Assembly (NCBI GenBank): GCA_024685285.1
Contig: JAIKVZ010000025.1
Span: 1-64,000 of the forward strand
DNA length: 64,000 bases
Direction of reading: 5' to 3'
Origin: Bacteroidales bacterium
GTDB taxonomy: Bacteria; Bacteroidota; Bacteroidia; Bacteroidales; P3
The position numbers and the translations under genes are program-made. The notes under the pieces were generated by a model that saw nothing but the letters and a program-made list of their open reading frames with translations, had not been told where the DNA came from and searched no databases. Shown here piece by piece: positions 8,043 to 17,100 of the stretch (positions are counted from its first letter, which is position 1; every line of letters begins with the position of its first letter).

Positions 8043-8987
8043 TTGACTGGTAAGAAAATCATATACAAGAACGACCTTTCTATTGCTGAAAATGCACGAA
8101 AGAACAAGTGTAGCGAGGCTACCATTAGAAGGTATATCCGTCTGAACAACATAGACAGGAAGTATGATGAACTATACCTGAAATACAAAACCGTAAAGGA
8201 ACTTCAAGCCAAACATCCTGAATACACAGTATATCGCATAGCCAAGATTACAGGCTACTCCAATGCCACAGTAAAGAAGTATATGGCAATGGATGAACTG
8301 TATGCCAAAACCTGTTCCGACAAGTTATCAACTTTTGACACATCACAAAAGGCTGCGGTGGTCAGTTCCATCAGTAAAAGCCAAGATGAGATACTATCCA
8401 ACATTCTCAAACTTCACGTTCCATCTCTGGAATTCGATTGCGATTTGACCTATAGTCTGGGCGTGTTTTATCGTTCCCTAACGCCACCGCAGCACCGCTA
8501 TGACAAATTCCCCATAGCGGAGGGTGTTCGCTCTTTAGAGGATGCTTATTTGCTTCCTGATGGATGTTTCGGTAGTGTGGTGGTAGATTTACCATTCATC
8601 ATAAAGAGTAGTGAGAAAGACAAGGAATTTAGCAAGGTGGTACAACGCTTCCAATGCTTCACCTCCAAGCAAGAATTGATTGATACCAACAAAGAGATGC
8701 TATCGCTTTCATATCGGTTGCTAAAGAGCGGTGGTATTCTGGTAATGAAACTGCAAAACACAAACTATGCAGGGCAGCAAATCTGGACTCACTACATTGT
8801 TCAGGAGTATGCACAGCAGATAGGCTTTGAGTTGGTTGATGAGTTTATATTAGAGGGCAAAAGCAGACTTCTATATGAAAACGGAGTGGTGCAACACCAC
8901 GCACGTAAATACCACAGTTATTTTCTCGTATTCAAAAAGAAGCGTAGAAGAAAGTTCAATAGAACACCACTAAAACCGCAGCCTTGA
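8043..8987 (+). CDS. HTH protein with a methyltransferase-like domain (DLPF in place of DPPF)
   Basis: A 314-residue protein starting at TTG (8043), five bases after the upstream stop; no upstream ATG fits. The N-terminus holds two helix-turn-helix-like segments (IAENARKNKCSEATIRRYI and VYRIAKITGYSNATVKKYM). The rest resembles phage/element DNA methylases: LEFDCDLTYSLGVFYR, then VVVDLPFI where family members usually have DPPF, LKSGGILVMKLQ, and QHHARKYHSYFLVFKK at the end. The proline-to-leucine change in the catalytic tetrapeptide may weaken or abolish methylation and leave a DNA-binding or regulatory role. It faces the large recombinase tail to tail, 9 bases apart. Confidence 0.7.
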   Translation: MTGKKIIYKNDLSIAENARKNKCSEATIRRYIRLNNIDRKYDELYLKYKTVKELQAKHPEYTVYRIAKITGYSNATVKKYMAMDELYAKTCSDKLSTFDTSQKAAVVSSISKSQDEILSNILKLHVPSLEFDCDLTYSLGVFYRSLTPPQHRYDKFPIAEGVRSLEDAYLLPDGCFGSVVVDLPFIIKSSEKDKEFSKVVQRFQCFTSKQELIDTNKEMLSLSYRLLKSGGILVMKLQNTNYAGQQIWTHYIVQEYAQQIGFELVDEFILEGKSRLLYENGVVQHHARKYHSYFLVFKKKRRRKFNRTPLKPQP

Positions 8988-8996
8988 TTTTCGCTT

Positions 8997-10970
8997 TTAC
9001 CACCTATCAGGTTCGGTCAGTTCTGGAATAGGGGTATCTTCTCCGTTGTCGAAGTCGTACAATGGATACGAGCCAATCCAACCCTTATCTGTTAGGATTT
9101 TGTTAAAGGCTTCATAATCGTATTCCCCTGCATCAATATCCGTGTATATTTCCGATTTTCCATTATAAGAAACAGTTTTCGCTTCTTTATTGTAAGTGAA
9201 GCATTTTTCTTCATTGTTTATCACCCACGTCTGCAACTCTATTCCGTGCTTGCATAATAGTTCATCGTAGAACATTTCGCTATTCTTGTATCTTGCATTT
9301 TTTATCGTACCCCAAAATTCAGAACCATTCACATAGTTTATTACTACAAGATACCACTTGCTTTCCACCTTATACAATGTGACTCTTTCGATGAAGTCAT
9401 CTACCATTGCTTTTATTAGAGTCTTGTTTCGCCATATATCATCTATTCTCTGGTATATATTGACTTGTTTTGATAAGGTATTCAAGACTGCAATTCTTGA
9501 ACGATGCTCGGCAGCATCTTTCTTATATTTGCTTATTTCTTTATTGATTCTATATGTTTCGTCATCGTGTCTGCTCTTTTCTTCTCGTAGCACTTCATCA
9601 GCTGTTTCATCTTCGAGGAGAGATAGTCGTTTTAATTGCCGTTTATATTTGTCATGTATCTCTGTTAATTGCTTTTCCTTATCAGAAATAATACTCTCAA
9701 TTTCAGACAACTGTTTCTGCCGTATTTCTACTTGTTGGTTAATGTTGGTTTCAATGTTCTGTTTCGCAAATTGTGTGATTGACAGATGTACTACAAGGCC
9801 GTCCAATCGCCATTGTCTGACTTCCGCTCCACTTGTGCAGATGGCAGGTTTGTCGCTGCGGTTGATTCTTCCATAGCACCGATATGTCCTTTCGCCACTT
9901 ATGCCACCGATTGCTATAGACCCCTTACCAACGCTGAAATTAGACCCACATTCACCACACCTGATTTTGTGTGTAAGAAGATTGTCATGTTTCGTTGTGT
10001 TGTTTTTATTATATGGAGCTTGGAGTAGTCTTTCTTGAACCCTTTGGAATAAGTCATCATCAACAATACGCAAATAGTCTAATGTCAAATCGTAAGTGTA
10101 AACAACATCAGGCTTTTCGCCCTTTTCTTGCATTTCCTTTCTTTTCTCTTTGTTTACTACGGGTTTATGAAAAACCACATGCCTATGACCACAATATAAT
10201 TTCTTATTGAGTATTTTGGTAATCACACTGGGTATCCATTTGAAATCATCAACCGAAGCGAAGTTTTTATATATTTTGGGAGGTAGGTCTTTTCTTTCTC
10301 TACGTTCTTTTGACCGTGCTAAACGAGTAGTATAGCTTGTGGAAATTGATTCAGCATTTAGAGCATCGCAAATCTTGAATGTGCTATATCCATCAGCATA
10401 CATTTGAAAAATTCGTTTCACGACCGCAGCCTCTTCTTCATTGATTGCCATTTTCCCATCTTTATCAACCATATATCCGTAAGCATGGCTATCAGCAGTT
10501 ACACCACCACCCGTCTTGATTTTTTGTATCTTACCACTTAAACTTCTTTCTGCAAACAACTCAATTTCGTATTCGGCACATACACTTAATACGCTCAACA
10601 ATATTTGTTGCCCAATATCATTAGGTTTATTGGGGTCAATGGTTAAATTCTGTTTATGGAAATAAAGTTTTATACCTCTGTCTCTGAATTTTTGAATTTC
10701 AGATAATAATTCTACCGAACTACGCGCCATTCGTGTAAGTTCGTGATACCATACTTCCTTTATGTTGCCCTTTTCTATTTCATCAAGCAATCTCGAATAC
10801 TGTGGACGTTCTTCACCTGCAATAAATCCTGATATAACATCTTCAAAAATATTGCATTGGGGTATTTTGATTTTTCTTTCTTCTGCATGTTGAAGCAAAT
10901 CAAATTTTTGTCTGTCCGTACCTTGCATTTGGGTACTAACCCTACAATATATTCCGATTTTTTCCATCAT
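8997..10970 (-). CDS. Large serine recombinase (element integrase)
   Basis: A 657-residue large serine recombinase. The N-terminal resolvase domain starts IGIYCRVSTQMQG with the catalytic serine in CRVS, followed by ELTRMARS. A recombinase domain (about 150-310) includes the YGYMVDKDGKMAINEEEA region and ends around ITKILNKKLYCGH. The zinc beta-ribbon has CGECGSNF and YRCYGR...AICTSG cysteines (about 355-400). A long coiled-coil follows (roughly 420-510), then a C-terminal tail of about 150 residues. Such enzymes integrate and excise elements at short att sites, often helped by a directionality factor. It reads away from the AlaX-like gene, 44 bases from its start, fitting an integrase beside the right attachment site. 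Confidence 0.93.
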   Translation of the reverse strand: MMEKIGIYCRVSTQMQGTDRQKFDLLQHAEERKIKIPQCNIFEDVISGFIAGEERPQYSRLLDEIEKGNIKEVWYHELTRMARSSVELLSEIQKFRDRGIKLYFHKQNLTIDPNKPNDIGQQILLSVLSVCAEYEIELFAERSLSGKIQKIKTGGGVTADSHAYGYMVDKDGKMAINEEEAAVVKRIFQMYADGYSTFKICDALNAESISTSYTTRLARSKERRERKDLPPKIYKNFASVDDFKWIPSVITKILNKKLYCGHRHVVFHKPVVNKEKRKEMQEKGEKPDVVYTYDLTLDYLRIVDDDLFQRVQERLLQAPYNKNNTTKHDNLLTHKIRCGECGSNFSVGKGSIAIGGISGERTYRCYGRINRSDKPAICTSGAEVRQWRLDGLVVHLSITQFAKQNIETNINQQVEIRQKQLSEIESIISDKEKQLTEIHDKYKRQLKRLSLLEDETADEVLREEKSRHDDETYRINKEISKYKKDAAEHRSRIAVLNTLSKQVNIYQRIDDIWRNKTLIKAMVDDFIERVTLYKVESKWYLVVINYVNGSEFWGTIKNARYKNSEMFYDELLCKHGIELQTWVINNEEKCFTYNKEAKTVSYNGKSEIYTDIDAGEYDYEAFNKILTDKGWIGSYPLYDFDNGEDTPIPELTEPDRW

Positions 10971-10985
10971 ATCATTTTTTATTCT

Positions 10986-10993
10986 TATCTTTG
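10986..10993 (+). promoter_or_regulatory. -7 box (TATCTTTG) driving the AlaX-like gene from element DNA
   Basis: TATCTTTG lies 21 bases before the ATG at 11,015. No good TTTG is found at the -33 distance. The box sits on the AT-rich element side of the inferred junction, so the chromosomal gene appears to be transcribed from element-borne sequence. Confidence 0.45.
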
Positions 10994-11014
10994 CAATCTA
11001 AAATATAGGACATT

Positions 11015-11518
11015 ATGGCATTGCAAGAGATAGAAGTTGATGGTGCAAAAGTACAAATAAATTCTGCATCTACCAAATTTCAGGGTGTGTTACTTGCACC
11101 GATGCACACGGCAGAGCACATACTCAACCAGACCATGGTGCGTATGTTTGGCTGCCCACGCTCGCGCAACGCCCACATAGAGCGCAAAAAGAGCAAATGC
11201 GACTACCAGCTGCCCCAAGCCCCCACCGACGAACAGGTGCAGGAACTGGAACGGCGTGTGAACGAGGCCATTGGCCGCAACATGGACGTCACCTACGAGT
11301 TTGTGCACCGCGACGAGGTACCGCCCGAGGTCGACCTTGGCAAACTGCCCGACGACGCCTCCGACACGCTGCGGCTGGTGCGCATTGGCGACTACGACCT
11401 CTGCGCCTGCGTGGGCACCCACGTGCGCAACACCTCCGAGGTCGGCACTTTCAAGATAATAAGCCACGACTACAACGCTGAAACCCATACCTGGCGTATG
11501 CGCTTCAAGTTGCAATGA
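11015..11518 (+). CDS. AlaX-like trans-editing protein (alanyl/threonyl-tRNA synthetase second additional domain)
   Basis: A 167-residue stand-alone editing domain. The zinc motif HTAEH (31-35, HxxxH) and the CVGTH (CxxxH) motif near 130-134 mark the alanyl/threonyl-tRNA synthetase SAD fold, which hydrolyses mischarged tRNA such as Ser-tRNA(Ala). The first 25 or so codons are AT-rich like the element (GCA TTG CAA GAG ATA GAA GTT GAT), while codons after about 30 are strongly GC-rich like the chromosome. This suggests that integration replaced the original 5' end and supplied a new start and promoter. The catalytic domain itself looks complete. Confidence 0.85.
   Translation: MALQEIEVDGAKVQINSASTKFQGVLLAPMHTAEHILNQTMVRMFGCPRSRNAHIERKKSKCDYQLPQAPTDEQVQELERRVNEAIGRNMDVTYEFVHRDEVPPEVDLGKLPDDASDTLRLVRIGDYDLCACVGTHVRNTSEVGTFKIISHDYNAETHTWRMRFKLQ
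11065..11110. other. Candidate right attachment junction inside the AlaX-like gene
   Basis: Base composition switches from element-like to chromosome-like around the segment TGTTACTTGCACCGATGCAC, just before the conserved HTAEH motif. Large serine integrases recombine short att sites without long direct repeats, and many sit next to the integrase gene, as here. The crossover base cannot be fixed without the left end or an empty-site relative. Confidence 0.4.
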
Positions 11519-11526
11519 GACGACAA

Positions 11527-11565
11527 GCCCTAACAACACAGTTGCAACGGACTGAAAGTTAGGGC
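11527..11565. terminator. Inverted repeat downstream of the AlaX-like gene
   Basis: GCCCTAAC at 11,527-11,534 and GTTAGGGC at 11,558-11,565 are perfect arms around a 23-base loop, 9 bases past the stop. No T tract follows. It may be a weak terminator or mRNA-end structure. Confidence 0.35.
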
Positions 11566-11621
11566 AAAGAATTGCAATGTTCGGGGTTTGTTCGGACGCT
11601 GGGCGGACCCCTCCGAAGTTG

Positions 11622-11669
11622 GCCCGACCTCAACCCGACCTCAACCCGACCTTAACCCGAACCTAACCT
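11622..11669 (+). repeat. Dispersed 11-bp-period repeat core, copy 1
   Basis: Tandem units of the type AACCCGACCTC, AACCCGACCTT and AACCCGAACCT end in AACCT. Related copies occur at 26,067, 31,424, 37,035, 43,500, 49,242 and 61,460. Together with the following hairpin and about 50 more bases, this copy is nearly identical to the one at 37 kb. It sits between two convergent genes. Confidence 0.85.
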
Positions 11670-11680
11670 ATCTATATTAT

Positions 11681-11726
11681 TGAAAACCAACCTGTTGTGT
11701 GGTATTTTACAACAGGTTGGTTTTCA
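11681..11726. terminator. Perfect 18-bp hairpin between convergent genes
   Basis: TGAAAACCAACCTGTTGT (11,681-11,698) pairs perfectly with 11,709-11,726 across the 10-base loop GTGGTATTTT. It lies between the AlaX-like gene and the convergent T9SS cargo gene and can fold on either strand, so a bidirectional terminator is likely. It is part of the longer unit shared with 37 kb. Confidence 0.6.
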
Positions 11727-11745
11727 GTGGTTTATGTTTTTCGTA

Positions 11746-12821
11746 CTATCGCAATATCAATTTACGGTGGGCAGTGCCGGCAGAGGTGTGGATTTTGAGT
11801 ATGTAGCAGCCCGGACGGTAGCCGCTCATGTCTATCTTGGTGGTGCGGCCTGTGGCGGGTTGGTGCAGCAGCAGGCGGCCGGCCACGTCGTAGGCCTCGA
11901 CCATGCGCAGCGGCACCGCGCTGCTCACCGTGGTCACGTTGTCGGTGGGGTTGGGTGCAATGTCGATGGCTACCTGCCCCGTCACCGCACTGATACCTAC
12001 AGTGTCATCGCCGCCACCTGTGCCAGTGGTATCGGGCGCGGCCGGCGTATATGGTGCAAGTATCGGGAATAGTATTAGTGACTTTAAGTAATTGCCTGAA
12101 TAGCCTGGCGGCGTTTTGCAGAAATAATCGCCGGCCATCGGTTCTTCATTTTCTATGTAGAAAATCACATATGGGGTTCCAACACCATGGATATGTATGC
12201 TGTCTTCATGTGGATAATAATATACACCAAACATAAAGGTGTCAATGGCCATGAAAGGCTCATCGAAATAGTATTCGTACATATCGAATGTGTCGCGGAT
12301 GGTGTCGCCTATGCATCTGTAGTAATAATATAGACTGTCGAACTCATAATAATGATACCTCGCAGCGTCTGCTTCTGTTTCACAATAATACAGGTTGGAA
12401 AAGACGACAAGTCTGTTGTTGAGTATAGGCTTTGTTCTGTTTTCCGAACAGTAGATTGAATCGGGGTCGATGAAGCGGCCAGTGGAACCATCTAATCCGC
12501 GACCGATGAAGACTTTCAAGAGAGAATTTGTATCGTGTTCCATTTCAATCTCTTCAACCCCATCATTGCCGCGGGTGTAAGGGATGAAATTTCCCGCAAT
12601 TCCATAGATGCAACGGTGTCGTGCATATCAAATGTTGCGGTTGCCATCTTACCGGTAGTTGAATTTACGTCAGACAGAATTATACGACCATGAAGGTCTT
12701 GACTCAATAATGGTCGCAGTGTAGGATACAAGTATCTGGGGTTGCCATACTCGATGATTTGCTGCGCAAAGGCGCTGCCGATCCCAGACAAAACCAACGC
12801 GATAAATATAATCTTTTTCAT
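11746..12821 (-). pseudogene. T9SS cargo protein split by an apparent frameshift
   Basis: Two overlapping frames make one secreted protein. The first (12,821 down to 12,516) starts MKKIIFIALVLSG with a signal peptide ending FAQ. The second (entered near 12,520-12,543, down to 11,746) carries MYEYYFDEP and a C-terminal T9SS type A sorting domain (APNPTDN, YDVAGRLL, GCYILKI, HRKLILR). A signal peptide without the sorting domain, and the reverse, make little sense, so a frameshift in the overlap is likely. It resembles the intact gene at 58,946 (LYEYYFEEP). The promoter at 12,835-12,865 is intact. A sequencing error or programmed slip cannot be excluded. Confidence 0.65.
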
Positions 12822-12834
12822 ATCAATTTTTTTG

Positions 12835-12865
12835 CAAAAGTACAAATATTTTTTAATTCCGCAAA
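12835..12865 (-). promoter_or_regulatory. Promoter of the split T9SS cargo gene
   Basis: On the minus strand, TTTG (12,862-12,865), a 19-base spacer, then TACTTTTG (12,835-12,842), about 14 bases before the ATG at 12,821. Both boxes match the Bacteroidota consensus. Confidence 0.65.
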
Positions 12866-12923
12866 GAAAGTTTGCGAAAATTTGCCGAAAAACGATTCCG
12901 GATAAGCCAGGTAGCGGAGTGGA

Positions 12924-14159
12924 TTAGTAGCCGAAGGTGGCGACGGCTTTCTTCATGCGCTCGCGCACCGGCACGTCGAAGGGGCAGCGGCCCTCGCACT
13001 GTGCGCATTCTATGCAGTCGCCGGCGTGGCGTTGCAGCTGCTTGTACTGCGCCGCCAGCTCGTCGTTCACGCCGCCGGCCTGCTCGGCCTTGTCGAGCAG
13101 TTCGTTCACACGGGCTATGTCGATACCTGCGGGGCAAGGCGCACAATGGCGGCAGTAGGTGCATCCGGTGGATGTCGCGGCCATGGCGGTGGCGGGGTTG
13201 AGAGCCTGAAGGTAGTCTTTTTCCTCGTCGGTGGCCTTGAGGTAGTGCAGGTCGGCCTCCAGCTCCTCGATGTTGTCGGCTCCGCATATAGCCACTGCCA
13301 CACAGGGCTTGGCAAGCGAGTAGGCGATGCACTGCGATGGGGTCAGCGCCACGCCAAAGGGCGAGGTCTGAGCGTCGAGCAATTTGCCGCCTCCGCCGAA
13401 AACCTTCATGACGGTGATGGCAATATTGTGGCTGGCACAGTAGTCGTAGAGTTCCATACGCACGGGGTCAATGCCGGGCAACATCTTTTTGTAGTTGGCG
13501 GGGTCCCACACGTTGACGCCGGCCTCGACGCGGTCGAATGCTGGGTTGAGGCTGAACATAATGACCTCGACCAGACCGCTCTTGGCGGCTTTGAGAGCCA
13601 CATTGACGTTGTGGCTGCTAATGCCTATGTGGCCTATTTTGCCTTCGGCCTTGAGTTGCTGCACGTATGCGATGTAGTCGGTGCCTTGTATCGAGTCCCA
13701 CTCCTCCTCGCTGTCGAAGATGTGCATCATGCCCACCTCGATGTGGTCGGTGCCGAGGCGTTGCAACAGGTCTTCAAAGCCCTCGCGGCACTTCTCGACG
13801 TCGCGGGTGCGGACGTAGCTCTCGCCGTTCCAGTAGCAGCCAATGTGGCCCTGTATCACTATGTCGTTGCGACGGCCCTCGATAGCGTAGCCTATGTTGC
13901 TGCGCACCTTGGGGTCGGCGTCGTAGATGTCAATATAGTTCACACCATGGTCCATGGCATAGCCGAGCAACTCCTTGGAGGCGGCCGAATCGAGTTTGCC
14001 GAAGGCTCCGCAACCGATGCCTATCTCCCCCACCCTAATCTCGGTGCTGCCGAGGGTACGGTAGTTCATGTCGGGATTCTCTTTGTAGGCTTTGTGCCCA
14101 CCGCACGATGCCAGAAGCACCATGGCGGCAATTGTTGCAATTCGGGTAATGGTTTTCAT
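12924..14159 (-). CDS. Aldo/keto reductase lipoprotein with a C-terminal Fe-S domain
   Basis: A 411-residue protein; the ATG at 14,159 gives a clean lipoprotein signal (MKTITRIATIAAMVLLASCGG, lipobox LASC), while an in-frame ATG at 14,171 adds four residues. The body is an aldo/keto reductase fold (RTLGSTEIRVGEIGIGCGAF; later GHIGISSHN). The C-terminus has two cysteine clusters, CTYCRHCAPCP and CIECAQCEGRCP, typical of 4Fe-4S binding. The reductase plus ferredoxin-like combination is known in bacteria, but a Sec lipoprotein signal without twin arginines is unusual for a protein with Fe-S clusters. It is the last gene of the pyrE operon. The substrate is unknown. Confidence 0.85.
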   Translation of the reverse strand: MKTITRIATIAAMVLLASCGGHKAYKENPDMNYRTLGSTEIRVGEIGIGCGAFGKLDSAASKELLGYAMDHGVNYIDIYDADPKVRSNIGYAIEGRRNDIVIQGHIGCYWNGESYVRTRDVEKCREGFEDLLQRLGTDHIEVGMMHIFDSEEEWDSIQGTDYIAYVQQLKAEGKIGHIGISSHNVNVALKAAKSGLVEVIMFSLNPAFDRVEAGVNVWDPANYKKMLPGIDPVRMELYDYCASHNIAITVMKVFGGGGKLLDAQTSPFGVALTPSQCIAYSLAKPCVAVAICGADNIEELEADLHYLKATDEEKDYLQALNPATAMAATSTGCTYCRHCAPCPAGIDIARVNELLDKAEQAGGVNDELAAQYKQLQRHAGDCIECAQCEGRCPFDVPVRERMKKAVATFGY

Positions 14160-14177
14160 ATTTATCTGCATTACTGT

Positions 14178-17100
14178 TTATCTTACGTTGGCTTCGAGGG
14201 CTTTGCGCACCATGGCTTTCATCTTCATGGCCTGAGCCTCGGCGACACCTTGACGCTCGGGACGATAGAGGTCGGCATACTGTATGCTGCCGAGCTTGAT
14301 TTCAGGCTTCTTCAAGGGGCCGTTTACATCAACTGCCACCCGAGCCAGGAGAGGATGTTTGAGCAACTCGAGGTGGTAGTTGCCGTAGTTGTCGAGGTTG
14401 TGCTTGCCAGAGGCGCAGAAGCTGTATCCGCCAATGTTGACCACGAAGGGCAGCACCTCGATTTCTTTACGGAAGCAGGTCATCTCGACGCTTATACTGT
14501 CGACGTGGATGGTGTTGTCTTTTTCTTTCCACGACTTGAGCTGCATGAGCTTGGCTATCTGCGAGAGGTTCTCGTTGTCGAACACCACGAGGTCTTGTCC
14601 GCTGATGGCAGCCGAGCCCAGCAGGGTGCTCATCTTGGGCTTGTAGTTGGCAAAGAGGTACGACTCGCCTGCCAGGTGGAAGTTGGCATTGCCGCGGAAG
14701 GCTGCCAACATGGGCACTAGGGTGTCGACGGTGGGTATCATCTTCAGCAGCTCGTCAATCTGTATGTCAAGCAGGTGGAAGTCGATGGCTGTGAAGAGGT
14801 GGTTGGGACGCGGCGAGCGGTAGACGGCTGTTAGCTGCATGGTGGCGGCTTTGCACACAAAGCCCATTTGGTCGAGCACAGCGGTGCCGTCGGCCACAGT
14901 GAGGGCTCCGGCCACATCGCTCAAGTCGTTGCCGAAAGCAATGGCACGTTTGACGTGGGTGTTGAGTGTCAGATTGACATCCTTAGGCACTATGAATGGG
15001 TTGGCCTCCTTGGCCACATGGTCTTCTTCGCGCTGCTTGGCAAGGGTGTCGGGGTTGGAGCCCATGCCGCTAACAAAGTCCATAAGCTGGTCTATGTCGG
15101 CATAGTCTGATACGAAATTGAGGTCGCCTTTAAGCATAGCCTCGTGCGATAGCCACTCTTCAAGGTTGTACACCGAGCCATAGAGCATGAACTCAGACAT
15201 ACCCATACGGACATCGAGGGTCTTGATTTCACACACCTCGGGGCTATAGCTGAAGGCGAACTGGGGCATACGCACAGCATCGGTCATCTTGCCAGTATAG
15301 GCCACGACGCTGTGCAAATCGATATCAAGAGCCGGGTTGAATTTGCGCAACACATTCTGTTGTGTAGAGTCGAGATTTACACTGCCGTTCAAATGCATTC
15401 CACCGGCCGAGAAGTTGAGCGAGTCGTAGGCACCTTCCAATTCGTCCATATCCACAACAAACGAAGCCCGGATTTGCTCCTTGAGCACATTGTTCACGCC
15501 AACATTGATATCGGGAGTGTTTACGTCGGCCTTTACGCCCTGTTTGGGCATACTCACTTTGAGGTTCTGACCCGTTATATGTGCCGAGGCTGTCTTGTTT
15601 TTATGTTCTTTGGCAGGCAGGCTGAGTGCTATGTTGAGTTGGGGCGAAGAAGCATAAATGCTGTCATAGGTAGCTTCAAGTCCTTTAAGGACAATGTTTC
15701 CCGAAGCCTTGATATGCTCTAAGTCAACTGATGTGAGTTGTTTGAGGTAAGCCGCCACATCGAGGTTGAGACCTATCTGACACTGTGCGTCGAGCGGCAG
15801 GCTGTCTGGCAACATGGGTTCTAAGTCTGAAAACGGCATGGAACCGCTGATGTTGGCGTCGACAAACATTTTACCGGTCAAGTCTTTCACTTTGCCTCTG
15901 ACCGACACGTCGGTGTTCTGAGTATGAGCCTTTAGCGAGTTGATGGTTACGTTGCTCACGCCATGGTCGGACAGGTCTAGGTGAGCTATGACGTCGGCTT
16001 TGATACGGTCAATCTTGTATGGCAACGCCTTGGGATAGTAGAAACGGCCCTGCGAAAGTTCCACCTTTGCGTCAATTAACGGCTTTGTGGAGTCTGAGAG
16101 AGTGCCTACAGCCGTAGCTTCAAGGCCCACTAAGGCGTCGACCGACATTCCTTTGCTCCATTTTGTGAATTTATGCGGCAGTATGGATAAGAGCGGTGCC
16201 ACCTGCAAACGCTCGGCTGAAAGGGCGACGTCGGTTGTCAATGGACGCTCTTCTTTTGGCAACATCACACTTCCCGAAATTTCAAAATCATTTCCATCGA
16301 GAGACAACACGCTGTTGCCCAGCACTACCGACTTGTCGTTGGCGGCCAGTTCAAAGGGTACGTTAAGTTCAAGCAAGTCGTTGCTGCTTTCGGCCAATGT
16401 TTTGCCAATATATTCAGTGCCGGCAAGACGGATTTTGCCTTTGGGAGCCTTGAGGTTCAGGTGGCCTTTGGCAGCTGTCATATTGCCGTCGACATCGAGT
16501 TTCAGTCCAACCTTGTCCAATCGGGCCGAGAGCTTCTCAACGTGCATAGAGTCGGTCATTCGCAAAGTGTCTACGTTGAACGAGAGCTTTAGCTTGGCGT
16601 CGAGGTCCTCCTGCTGCAAAGTGCCATTCACTCTGAGGTCAAAATCGCTCACTCCGGCCATTATGCCACGACTGTGGTCGTTGTATTTAGCATTGAGGTC
16701 CGAAATCTCAACTCGCGTAATATCAACCAGGTCCGGCAGTTTGAACGACGAGGTGTCATCATCGTCATCATCATCGCTGGAGGGGAAGATATCATAGTTG
16801 GCTTTACCAGTCGAGTCGACAAAAAGGTTCGCCTCTACCCCGTCGAGCAGCACTTGGTGCACTATGATGTTTTTGTCTTTAAGATATGCTTTCACATCCA
16901 CCCCGACGGTGAGGCTGTGCAACGATGCCACTGTGTCGCTTGGTGCTCCCTGCAACGGGTTTACAATAACCACGTTGTTTATCTTCAAGCCGGCATTGGG
17001 GAATGTCGAGAGCAATGTCAAGTCAACATTCTCAAATTTCGCCTCGCACTGCACAAACCTGTCTGCCAGCTTGTTGACTATCGATGTGAGACGCGAAGGG

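Larger units (their letters stand above)
1..11095. mobile_element. Right-hand part of an AT-rich integrated element with serine recombinases and an R-M-like cassette
   Basis: This stretch is visibly richer in A+T than the GC-rich housekeeping DNA that follows, and its codon use differs accordingly. It holds no housekeeping gene. It carries two serine recombinases, a DUF2693-type protein common on Bacteroidales mobile DNA, and a restriction-modification-like cassette. The large serine recombinase lies at the right end and is transcribed inwards, a usual place for an integrase beside its attachment site. The composition changes within the first codons of the following AlaX-like gene, so the right junction probably falls around 11,065-11,110. 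The left end is outside the window. Whether it is a mobilizable element, an island or a prophage remnant cannot be told; no conjugation or virion genes are seen. Confidence 0.75.

Noticed and set aside
13026-14720. A 564-codon open frame on the plus strand
   Set aside because: It lies antisense to the aldo/keto reductase and AsmA-like genes, has no domain features, and arises from GC-rich codon structure of the genes below.
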